A stretch of DNA of 5,018 nt from Methylotetracoccus sp. (lineage in GTDB: Bacteria; Pseudomonadota; Gammaproteobacteria; Methylococcales; Methylococcaceae), in NCBI GenBank assembly GCA_025458755.1, contig JALORT010000195.1, positions 1-5,018 of the forward strand, given 5' to 3'. The notes beneath the pieces were generated by a model. That model saw nothing but the letters and a program-made list of their open reading frames with translations. It had not been told where the DNA came from and did not search any database. Shown piece by piece: positions 1-5,018 of the stretch; the first letter of the stretch is position 1, and the number at the start of each line of letters is the position of its first letter. Position numbers and translations under genes: made by a program.

Positions 1-83
1 GGCACGCCGCCGTCGTCGCATAGGGAATGTCTCCAACCGAGGAACCGGATGCGTTCATCGGGCACGTCCGGGTCTATGGCGAG

Positions 84-105
84 CCAGCCCGCATGTTCGG
101 GCTGG
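84..105 (+). terminator. Terminator-like hairpin with a short T run
   Basis: CCAGCCCG (84-91) pairs perfectly with CGGGCTGG (98-105) around the 6-base loop CATGTT, and TTT follows at 106-108. Two or three more wobble or A-T pairs can extend the base of the stem (81-83 with 106-108). The strong GC stem suggests a rho-independent terminator for a gene ending to the left of the window or near its edge. The T run is only three bases, so it may be weak or may have another role. Confidence 0.35.
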
Positions 106-377
106 TTTACCCGACGGGCTTAACGGATGGTCCCGGAACGCTCGGCCGTCTGGGATCGGCCCATTGGTTTCACGACTGAGGTGTTGACGAGCATCCCGCG
201 TTCCGAATGGGGCGTCGATGTCCGCGTCGTGCGGCGATATCACGCGAGGCCGGCTCTGCGCGGCTGCCGCGGGGCCCCGGCTTGCGAGAGGTCCCGTGCT
301 CGCGAGGGTTTCGGACCGGTCGGCCTACCCCGATAGCGTTCGGCGATGCGCTGGTAGTCTATTCCGACGGGCCACGT

Positions 378-383
378 TATGAT
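378..383 (+). promoter_or_regulatory. Possible -10 box of the mlaC-type gene
   Basis: TATGAT (378-383), within TTATGATAAT, matches five of six bases of the sigma-70 -10 consensus and lies at an abrupt fall in GC content. A start of transcription near 390 would give a leader of about 27 bases before the ATG at 419. At the usual 17-base spacing the -35 position reads TAGTCT (355-360), a poor match, so this rests on the -10 alone and could need an activator or be chance. Confidence 0.3.
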
Positions 384-418
384 AATCAGTGAATGGTGTT
401 TTATTGGGGACGAGATCA

Positions 419-1090
419 ATGAAGTTTCTGCCGATGTTGGGTTTGCGTCATCATGTGCTGTGGGTGACGTTAGGTATCAGTTTATTTCCTGGACTTCTTC
501 GTGCCGAGGACGGGGCCTTGACGCCGGCACAGAAGGTGATTCAGCAAACCGCTGTTCAGCTCCAGAAGAACCTGCAGCGGCCGGAGATGAAGAAGGACTT
601 CGCGAGGGCCACTGCACTCGTGGATTCGATCATCGAGCCTGTCATCGATTTCGATCGCGTTTCGGTGTTGGTGTTGGGGAAATACTGGAAGACGGCGACA
701 CCGGAACAAAAAAACCGCTTTAAGACTGAGTTCCGTCGGTTGTTGGTGCGAACCTACACCACCGCATTCACCGAGTACGCTGATTGGAACATACGGTATC
801 TGCCTTCTCAGGGAGAAGCCGGTGCCGACAAGACGATGGTGCGCACCGAAATCCTGCAGTCGGGGGCACAGCCGGTGGCGGTTAATTACCGGATGGTGAA
901 CGCGAAAGGCACGTGGAAGGTTTACGACGTGCTGATCGAGGGGATCAGCCTGCTCCAGAATTACCGGACGAGCTTCACCAATCAGATTGCCGAAGGCGGG
1001 TCGGTCGAACAGTTGATCAAGGATCTGACTGTTCGGAACGACACCGCTCACAAGGAGCCGCTGGAAAGCGGCTCCCCGCAGGGTTCATGA
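419..1090 (+). CDS. mlaC: MlaC/Ttg2D-family periplasmic phospholipid-binding protein
   Basis: This is a 223-residue secreted protein of the MlaC (Ttg2D, toluene-tolerance) family. E. coli MlaC, about 211 residues, ferries phospholipids across the periplasm between the outer-membrane MlaA-porin complex and the inner-membrane MlaFEDB transporter. Seen here: a signal peptide (K2, R10, hydrophobic core about 13-27, likely cleavage after LLRA at residue 29), a helical N-terminal half, and the family's C-terminal block around 167-186 (KVYDV...[10 protein letters not shown]). ATG 419 is chosen because GGGGA (406-410) lies eight bases upstream and the encoded product begins directly with a signal peptide. 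An in-frame GTG at 389 lacks a ribosome-binding site and would lie at or before the predicted transcription start. No other mla genes are visible; a hopanoid-associated relative (HpnM) or an orphan paralogue remains possible. Confidence 0.85.
   Translation: MKFLPMLGLRHHVLWVTLGISLFPGLLRAEDGALTPAQKVIQQTAVQLQKNLQRPEMKKDFARATALVDSIIEPVIDFDRVSVLVLGKYWKTATPEQKNRFKTEFRRLLVRTYTTAFTEYADWNIRYLPSQGEAGADKTMVRTEILQSGAQPVAVNYRMVNAKGTWKVYDVLIEGISLLQNYRTSFTNQIAEGGSVEQLIKDLTVRNDTAHKEPLESGSPQGS
1054..1075. terminator. Perfect 9-bp hairpin at the convergent mlaC/hemF ends
   Basis: GGAGCCGCT (1054-1062) pairs perfectly with AGCGGCTCC (1067-1075) around GGAA, a GNRA-type tetraloop in + strand RNA. It lies inside the last codons of the mlaC-type gene (residues 212-219) and just past the hemF stop on the other strand, where it could slow both converging polymerases. 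Neither side has a T run (CCGCAGGG follows on the + strand; TTGTGAGC on the - strand), so it is not a classical intrinsic terminator. It could instead protect transcript 3' ends or simply be a coding-sequence coincidence. Confidence 0.4.
1085..1090. other. Shared TCATGA palindrome holding both convergent stop codons
   Basis: The six bases TCATGA read the same on both strands. The mlaC-type gene ends here as Ser(TCA)-TGA on the + strand, and hemF ends as Ser(TCA)-TGA on the - strand, so the two genes overlap by six bases and each uses the other's stop as its last sense codon. Both proteins end in Gly-Ser. There is therefore no intergenic space in which a separate terminator could lie. Confidence 0.9.
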
Positions 1091-1999
1091 CCCGAGCCAG
1101 TCACGCGGTTTGAGATAATTTTGATAGAGCTCGTCTTCTTTGCTGCCCGCCTCGGGGCGCCAGTTGTAGCGCCAGTTCACGACCGGCGGCAGCGACATCA
1201 GGATCGATTCCGTCCTTCCGCCTGACTGCAGCCCGAAGAGGGTTCCGCGGTCGTAGACCAGATTGAATTCGACGTAACGGCCGCGCCGGTAGAGTTGGAA
1301 AGCCCGCTCCCGCTCGCCGAAAGGCATGTCTTTGCGCCGCTGCACAATCGGCAGGTACGCAGACAGGTAGTGGTCGCCTACGCTTCTCATAAAGGCAAAG
1401 CACTGTTCGAAACCCCATTCGTTCAGATCGTCGAAAAACAGTCCTCCGACCCCACGCGTTTCGTTGCGATGTTTCAGGAAGAAATAGTCGTCGCACCACT
1501 TCTTGTAGCGAGGATAGACTTCGGCTCCAAAAGGGTCGCATGCTGCGCGTGCAGTACGGTGCCAGTGCAGCACATCGTCCTGAAACGGGTAAAACGGCGT
1601 GAGATCGAAGCCGCCGCCGAACCACCAGATCGCGGTTTCGTCGTCCTTCTCGGCGATGAAAAACCGCACGTTGGCGTGAGACGTCGGCACGTACGGATTC
1701 AGCGGATGGATCACCAACGAAACACCCACGGCCTGAAAGCTTCTCCCGGCCAGTTCCGGTCGGTGGGCGGTCGCCGAGGCTGGCAGCTCGGTCCCGTAGA
1801 CGTGCGAAAGGGTCACGCCCGCCTGTTCGAAGGTCGTGCCGTCGTACAGCACGCGTGTGCGTCCGCCTCCGCCGGTGGCGTGCGCCCACAGGTCTTCGGC
1901 GAAGCGGGCGCGCGGTTCTTCCTGCTCCACTGTGTGGCAAATCCGATCCTGGAGGCCGGTCAGGTACGATTTCACCGCGTCTATTCTGCTGCCGTTCAT
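1085..1999 (-). CDS. hemF: Oxygen-dependent coproporphyrinogen III oxidase
   Basis: HemF oxidatively decarboxylates coproporphyrinogen III to protoporphyrinogen IX with O2 in the cytoplasm, a late step of heme synthesis. The 304-residue product matches the E. coli enzyme (299 residues) along its whole length with a +2 numbering shift. Conserved blocks include GGGGR (43-47), [15 protein letters not shown] (74-88), [14 protein letters not shown] (101-114), [14 protein letters not shown] (125-138), HWHRTAR (145-151), [12 protein letters not shown] (162-173), LKHRNE (175-180), GGLFFDDLN (185-193) and QSGGRTESI (258-266). Residues equivalent to the known metal or catalytic histidines (H98, H108, H147, H177) and substrate contacts (S94, N110-R112, G260-R262) are present, so it should be active. 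The start is set by alignment; the ribosome-binding site is modest (GGGA on the - strand, 2007-2010, seven bases away). It implies growth with oxygen; whether the anaerobic HemN also exists cannot be seen here. Confidence 0.97.
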   Translation of the reverse strand: MNGSRIDAVKSYLTGLQDRICHTVEQEEPRARFAEDLWAHATGGGGRTRVLYDGTTFEQAGVTLSHVYGTELPASATAHRPELAGRSFQAVGVSLVIHPLNPYVPTSHANVRFFIAEKDDETAIWWFGGGFDLTPFYPFQDDVLHWHRTARAACDPFGAEVYPRYKKWCDDYFFLKHRNETRGVGGLFFDDLNEWGFEQCFAFMRSVGDHYLSAYLPIVQRRKDMPFGERERAFQLYRRGRYVEFNLVYDRGTLFGLQSGGRTESILMSLPPVVNWRYNWRPEAGSKEDELYQNYLKPRDWLGS

Positions 2000-2148
2000 G
2001 CGGAGGTCCCAAACTATCAGGCGATGGTGGCGATGCGCCGCCTGCCCGTTCAGCGATCGGTTCAGCCCGGACGGCGACGCTGCGCGAGTCTAACACAGGC
2101 GCGTGCGCAGGCTTCGAGGCCCTCGCCGCCCATCGGAGCTGTGCCGCG
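2000..2148. promoter_or_regulatory. 149-bp divergent intergenic region between hemF and cmoB
   Basis: Both flanking genes read outwards, so promoters for both should lie here or overlap the first codons. I do not see a convincing -35/-10 pair on either strand. The best fragments are GATAGT on the - strand (complement of ACTATC, 2013-2018), which is close to the hemF start, and TCTAAC on the + strand (2089-2094). No clear Fnr, Fur or other known operator was recognised. The function is inferred from gene orientation alone. Confidence 0.4.
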
Positions 2149-3135
2149 ATGACGGAGGGCCACGGTGCCTATGCGGGTCTGTTGGACCCGCGCGAATCGC
2201 GCTTTCCCGCGGTGTGGCGGAGCCGCCTGCCGGCGCAGCTCGAAGCGGTGTTCGATGTCGGCCGCCACGGCAGGTGGTCCGAATGGCGGTCGGTGTTGCA
2301 GCGGCTGCCCGAGGCCCCGGCGTCGTGCTGCGAATTGAATCGCGAGGTGGTCAGGATCGGCTCGGCGGACGACATCGGGGAGGAGGAGCGGCGAACGATC
2401 GAGCCGTTGCTGCGGCGCCTGCATCCCTGGCGGAAGGGTCCGTTCTGCGTGCATGGCATCGATATCGATGCCGAGTGGCGGTCGAACTTGAAATGGCGTC
2501 GGCTCGAGCAGGAGATTGCATCCCTGGAAGGCCGGGTCGTCCTCGATATCGGGTGCGGCAACGGCTACTACGCGTGGCGCATGCTGGGACAGGGCGCAAA
2601 ATTCGTGATCGGCATTGATCCGAGCCTCGTGCATGTGGTGCAATTCCTCGCCGTCAAACACTTTGCAGGTGATTGGCCGGTTCATGTGCTGCCCTTGGGA
2701 ATCGAAGATGTTCCCCCAAACCTGGGTTTCTTCGATACGGTGTTCTCGATGGGTGTGCTTTATCATCGCCGTTCGCCGATCGACCACCTGCTGGATGTGA
2801 AGGGTTGTCTCCGCGCCGGCGGTGAACTGGTGCTGGAGACGCTGGTCGTCGAGGGGGCGCGCGGTTACGCGTTGATGCCGGAGGACCGCTACGCCCAAAT
2901 GCGCAATGTCTGGTTCATCCCCAGCATTCGAACACTGGAGTCTTGGTTGATACGATGCGGTTTTCGGCGTGCCAGGGTGGTCGATGTGAGCGCGACGACG
3001 GTCGACGAACAGCGGACGACATCCTGGATGCGTTTTCATTCGCTGGCGGATTTTCTCGATCCCGAGAACCCGGCCCTGACCGTCGAAGGACTGCCCGCGC
3101 CGAAGCGGGGTATCCTGGTGGCGGAGGTACCGTGA
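2149..3135 (+). CDS. cmoB: tRNA U34 carboxymethyltransferase CmoB
   Basis: CmoB transfers a carboxymethyl group from carboxy-S-adenosylmethionine (made by CmoA) to 5-hydroxyuridine at wobble position 34 of tRNA, giving cmo5U and wider codon reading. The 328-residue product matches E. coli CmoB (323 residues) with a +5 shift. An N-terminal helical region is followed by WRKGPF (94-99), GIDIDAEWRSNLKW (103-116), the methyltransferase loop VLDIGCGNGYYAWRM (131-145), GIDPS (155-159), FSMGVLYHRRSPIDH (199-213) and a C-terminal PKRGILVA (318-325). The residues reported to hold the unusual cofactor are conserved: K96, W110, K115, M201, Y205 and R320, which argues for true CmoB rather than a generic methyltransferase. 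The ATG has GGAG (2135-2138) ten bases upstream; the frame stays open much further upstream, but that extension would run antisense to hemF. It is the first gene of a likely three-gene operon. CmoA is not visible. Confidence 0.96.
   Translation: MTEGHGAYAGLLDPRESRFPAVWRSRLPAQLEAVFDVGRHGRWSEWRSVLQRLPEAPASCCELNREVVRIGSADDIGEEERRTIEPLLRRLHPWRKGPFCVHGIDIDAEWRSNLKWRRLEQEIASLEGRVVLDIGCGNGYYAWRMLGQGAKFVIGIDPSLVHVVQFLAVKHFAGDWPVHVLPLGIEDVPPNLGFFDTVFSMGVLYHRRSPIDHLLDVKGCLRAGGELVLETLVVEGARGYALMPEDRYAQMRNVWFIPSIRTLESWLIRCGFRRARVVDVSATTVDEQRTTSWMRFHSLADFLDPENPALTVEGLPAPKRGILVAEVP
3123..3134 (+). promoter_or_regulatory. Ribosome-binding site and GTG start overlapping the cmoB stop
   Basis: GGAGG (3123-3127) lies four bases before GTG (3132-3134), and the GTG overlaps the cmoB TGA as GTGA. 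This strong Shine-Dalgarno match decides in favour of a GTG start for the NlpC/P60 gene and suggests that ribosomes finishing cmoB can restart on it. Confidence 0.6.
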
Positions 3136-3734
3136 GACGATTCTTGCTGCGACATACCGGAGACGAAACACCCGCATCCGGCCCTTGCGGCCGCGCGGGC
3201 CGGGCCTCGCGAATGGCGTTTTCGCTGCTGGCCCTTGGTTTGGCTCTGTTGGCCGGGTGTTCCAGTGCGCCGAAGGTCGTAACGCCGCCGCGGCACTCTG
3301 CCCGCGTGTCGACGCCGCCGCCATTGTTGCGTGATGCATTGCGTCTGCAAGGGGTGCCGTATGTGTGGGGCGGGACCTCTCCGGTCAGGGGTTTCGACTG
3401 CAGCGGATATGTGCAGTATGTCTTTCGGCGTCACGGCGTGGAGCTTCCTCGAACCGCCCGCCAAATGGCGGCGTCCATGCCGAAAGTGCCCAAGGCCTCG
3501 CGCCTCCCGGGCGATCTGGTGTTTTTTCAGACGACCCGTCAGCCCTATTCGCATGTCGGGATTTATCTCGGCAACGATTCGTTCGTGCATGCTTCCAAGG
3601 GGCGAGGTAAGGGGGTCCAGGTTTCGAACCTCCGCGCTCGTTTTTGGCGTCGGCATTGGCAAGCGGTGGGCCGGCCCCGGTCGCCCCGTTCGATGAGGCC
3701 CGTCTACGCGGAGTCGGAAACCTACAAGGATTAA
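3132..3734 (+). CDS. NlpC/P60-family lipoprotein, probable peptidoglycan endopeptidase
   Basis: NlpC/P60 enzymes of this type (relatives include E. coli NlpC and MepS/Spr) are cysteine peptidases that cut peptide stems of peptidoglycan. With the GTG start the product is 200 residues: an Arg-rich N-terminal stretch (1-27), a hydrophobic segment MAFSLLALGLALLAGC (28-43) ending in a lipobox with C43 as the predicted lipidated cysteine, a Pro-rich linker to about 64, and the catalytic domain (about 65-180). YVWGGTSPVRGFDCSGYVQ (77-95) carries the nucleophile C90; PGDLVFF (126-132), SHVGIYLG (140-147) with H141, and FVHAS (151-155) with H153 complete the expected Cys-His-His set. The start is uncertain: GTG 3132 has a strong ribosome-binding site but gives an unusually long signal n-region, while ATG 3213 gives a compact signal without positive charge and without a good ribosome-binding site. 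It overlaps cmoB by four bases and lies directly before the oxidoreductase gene. Confidence 0.88.
   Translation: MRRFLLRHTGDETPASGPCGRAGRASRMAFSLLALGLALLAGCSSAPKVVTPPRHSARVSTPPPLLRDALRLQGVPYVWGGTSPVRGFDCSGYVQYVFRRHGVELPRTARQMAASMPKVPKASRLPGDLVFFQTTRQPYSHVGIYLGNDSFVHASKGRGKGVQVSNLRARFWRRHWQAVGRPRSPRSMRPVYAESETYKD
3178..3203 (+). repeat. Inverted repeat between the two possible starts of the NlpC/P60 gene
   Basis: CCGGCCC (3178-3184) pairs perfectly with GGGCCGG (3197-3203) around a 12-base loop that itself contains the palindrome GCGGCCGC (3187-3194). The stem ends nine bases before the alternative ATG at 3213. In mRNA it could hinder initiation at that ATG, or it could be an incidental product of GC-rich coding sequence. 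Confidence 0.4.
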
Positions 3735-3736
3735 TG

Positions 3737-4732
3737 ATGAAAGCAATCGTGATGACGGCGACGGGATCGCCGTCGGTGCTGGAACTGAGAGATGTGCCTG
3801 ATCCGGAGCTGCGTTCAGCCACCGATCTGAAAGTCAGGGTGCACGCCGCTGGCGTGAACCCGATCGACACTAAGGTTCGGCAGCGGGGTTTGTTTTATCC
3901 GGACGCCTGTCCAGCCATCCTGGGTTGCGACGGCGCCGGCACCGTGGTCGACAAAGGGGAAGCCGTCAATCGCTTCGAGCTCGGGGATCGGGTGTGGTTC
4001 TGCAACGGCGGTTTGGGCGGCGATCCCGGTAACTACGCCGAGTACACGGTCGTTGATCAACGCTGGGCCGCCATGATGCCGGAGCACCTCGATTTCCACG
4101 AAGCGGCGGCAGCGCCTCTGGTGCTGATCACGGCGTGGGGCGCGCTGTACGACCGTGCGCGCCTGAAGCCTGAGCACACGGTGTTGATCCACGCCGGCGC
4201 CGGCGGCGTAGGGCATGTCGCGATTCAGCTCGCGAAGATCCATGGTGCCCGCGTACTCACCACGGTCAGCTCGCCGGAGAAGAGCGCCATGGCGCGCAGT
4301 TGCGGCGCGGATGAAGTCATCGACTACCGGAATGCCGATTTCGTCAGCGATGTCCTCGGGTTGACCTCGGGGGACGGGACGGATGTGGTGTTCGATACCG
4401 TCGGGCCGGAGGTCTTCCGCCGGAGCATCGACTGCACCGCGCACTTCGGCGATCTGGTGACTTTACTCGATCCCGGTAACGTGCAGCTGCAGGAGGCCCG
4501 GATGCGTAATCTCCGCATCGGTTTCGAGTTGATGCTGACACCGATGCTTCGAAACCTCGACCGCGCTCGGGATCATCACGTCGAAATCCTGGATCGGTGC
4601 GGCGCATGGATCGACGAGGACCGGCTGCACGTTCACGTTTCCGAGGTGCTGCCGCTGGAGCAGGCGGCGGCTGCGCACGAAGCCATCGAGTCGGGCCACA
4701 CAGCCGGCAAGATCGTCCTGAAAATCGCCTGA
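3737..4732 (+). CDS. Zinc-free MDR family NAD(P)-dependent quinone oxidoreductase-like protein
   Basis: This 331-residue product is a medium-chain dehydrogenase/reductase resembling NADPH:quinone oxidoreductases, which are cytosolic and reduce quinones or other activated carbonyl or alkene substrates; its real substrate is unknown. The N-terminal GroES-like half has VRVHAAGVNPIDTKVR (33-48), PAILGCDGAGTV (59-70) and GDRVWF (83-88). The Rossmann half has HTVLIHAGAGGVGHVAIQLAK (147-167) with the cofactor-binding glycines, then GADEVIDYR (190-198), DVVFDTVG (216-223) and a C-terminal AGKIVL (323-328). The Cys and Glu that bind catalytic zinc in alcohol dehydrogenases are absent (Val-Asn-Pro and Cys-Asp occupy those places), pointing to a zinc-independent reductase. 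The junction with the previous gene is TAATGATG: AAGGA (3726-3730) is six bases from ATG 3737 but only three from ATG 3734, so 3737 is preferred; using 3734 adds one Met. Probably the last gene of the cmoB operon. Confidence 0.9.
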   Translation: MKAIVMTATGSPSVLELRDVPDPELRSATDLKVRVHAAGVNPIDTKVRQRGLFYPDACPAILGCDGAGTVVDKGEAVNRFELGDRVWFCNGGLGGDPGNYAEYTVVDQRWAAMMPEHLDFHEAAAAPLVLITAWGALYDRARLKPEHTVLIHAGAGGVGHVAIQLAKIHGARVLTTVSSPEKSAMARSCGADEVIDYRNADFVSDVLGLTSGDGTDVVFDTVGPEVFRRSIDCTAHFGDLVTLLDPGNVQLQEARMRNLRIGFELMLTPMLRNLDRARDHHVEILDRCGAWIDEDRLHVHVSEVLPLEQAAAAHEAIESGHTAGKIVLKIA

Positions 4733-5018
4733 CGGGCTGACGCCGCAAGGCTGTCGTCGCTGCCCTGGTGGTGACACGTCTATTTCGCCGTGGTGGTCAA
4801 TGCGGCCTCCTCCTGCCATCAACGTTTGATCTACCCCTTACGCAGGCGCGCTGAGGGCGCGCACGGCGCAGGCTGGCCCGCGGCAATGCCGGCGTGGCAC
4901 CAATGCGGGCGGAACGTTGCTTTCGCTCCACGTTGTTGTTGTGGCGCAACCAGGGAGTGGTTTTTCAGAAACTAATGTGTGCCAATGCGCTATCATATGC
5001 GCCAGAGTTTATCTTCTT
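4733..5018. other. 286-bp downstream stretch with no supported gene
   Basis: No convincing gene is seen. The longest + strand frame (GTG 4790 to 4975, 61 codons) is Ala/Arg/Cys-rich, lacks a clear ribosome-binding site and resembles nothing I know. The part up to about 4930 is GC-rich and includes GCGCGC-type self-pairing sequence around 4847-4862. From about 4930 the sequence turns T- and A-rich, as expected for a promoter or leader of a gene beginning beyond 5018. CAATGCG occurs three times (4798-4804, 4901-4907, 4983-4989), and ATGCGC is directly repeated at 4985-4990 and 4997-5002. Confidence 0.5.
4948..4965 (+). terminator. Weak terminator-like hairpin with a T run
   Basis: AACCA (4948-4952) can pair with TGGTT (4958-4962) around the loop GGGAG, and the Ts run on to 4965. 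It is the only stem followed by a T run downstream of the cmoB operon, but the stem is just five pairs, partly A-T, and lies about 215 bases after the last gene. It may equally belong to the leader of the next gene. Confidence 0.2.

Larger units (their letters stand above)
1..388. other. 388-bp stretch with no supported gene
   Basis: No reading frame here gives a protein I recognise. The open frames are under 70 codons, lack good ribosome-binding sites and read as arginine- and proline-rich shadow translations. A + strand frame entering from the left edge closes at TAG (21-23) after six codons (His-Ala-Ala-Val-Val-Ala). It could be the tail of an upstream gene, but that cannot be shown from so little sequence. 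The stretch also holds a hairpin at 84-105, a GC-rich foldable segment at about 243-286 (CGCGG 259-263 pairing with CCGCG 267-271 inside a longer imperfect stem), the 8-base palindrome CTCGCGAG at 299-306, and an AT-rich end that probably carries the promoter of the mlaC-type gene. Confidence 0.6.

Noticed and set aside
127..392. Small + strand open frames (127-336 and 207-392) before the mlaC-type gene
   Set aside because: Overlapping frames of 61-69 codons with no ribosome-binding site, no similarity I recognise and composition expected from GC-rich non-coding DNA.
1101..2096. Long open frame (331 codons) on the - strand
   Set aside because: It lies in another frame over hemF, is Arg/Pro-rich and shows no family motif, while hemF matches its family throughout.
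1855..2148. Upstream extension of the cmoB reading frame
   Set aside because: It would add about 98 residues not found in the family and run antisense into hemF; ATG 2149 has a good ribosome-binding site and gives the family length.
1295..2152. Long + strand open frame antisense to hemF
   Set aside because: A mirror of the strongly biased codon use in hemF; no recognisable protein features.
2062..3339. 425-codon - strand open frame antisense to cmoB
   Set aside because: High-GC shadow: the + strand encodes a clear CmoB with all cofactor residues, and the antisense product is low-complexity Arg/His/Pro-rich.
3815..4444. - strand open frame of 209 codons opposite the oxidoreductase gene
   Set aside because: Shadow of the MDR gene; no motif or ribosome-binding site supports it.
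4790..4975. 61-codon + strand frame after the oxidoreductase gene
   Set aside because: GTG start without a clear ribosome-binding site; the product is Ala/Arg/Cys-rich and unlike any known small protein.
1..5018. CRISPR arrays, insertion sequences, tRNA or rRNA genes, or a hidden defence or biosynthetic system
   Set aside because: No regularly spaced repeats, transposase motifs, terminal inverted repeats, cloverleaf-like sequence or rRNA sequence were seen; five housekeeping-type genes account for the coding regions.

Overview
The window looks like ordinary chromosomal DNA of a GC-rich gammaproteobacterium. HemF and CmoB align almost residue for residue with their Escherichia coli counterparts as I remember them, and CmoB and MlaC are typical of that class. 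A more exact placement, such as a purple-sulfur or methanotroph-like lineage, would be a guess. There is no transposase, integrase, phage gene, CRISPR array, tRNA or rRNA.

Layout. Bases 1-388 hold no convincing gene. They contain a terminator-like hairpin (84-105) and, at the right end, an AT-rich -10-like box (378-383). This is followed by a secreted MlaC/Ttg2D-type phospholipid-binding protein (419-1090, +). It faces hemF, aerobic coproporphyrinogen III oxidase (1085-1999, -). The two genes run into each other tail to tail, sharing six bases: both stop codons sit in one TCATGA palindrome, just beyond a perfect 9-bp GNRA-loop hairpin in the mlaC coding end.

A 149-bp gap separates hemF from a divergent, tightly packed three-gene run on the + strand. 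It consists of cmoB, the tRNA wobble-uridine carboxymethyltransferase (2149-3135), an NlpC/P60 cell-wall hydrolase with a lipoprotein signal (3132-3734), and a zinc-free quinone-oxidoreductase-like MDR dehydrogenase (3737-4732). The cmoB stop overlaps the next start as GTGA, and the following junction reads TAATGATG, so the three are probably co-transcribed and translationally coupled. Bases 4733-5018 have no supported gene and end in AT-richer sequence that may precede the next gene.

How the genes relate. They serve different housekeeping jobs: outer-membrane lipid trafficking, heme synthesis, tRNA modification, peptidoglycan turnover and redox chemistry. I see no sign that they form one dedicated pathway, and no new defence, mobile or biosynthetic system. 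The points worth a second look are the overlapping convergent ends, the mlaC-type gene standing without other mla genes, the start-site ambiguity of the NlpC/P60 gene with a hairpin between its two possible starts, and the apparent absence of cmoA beside cmoB.
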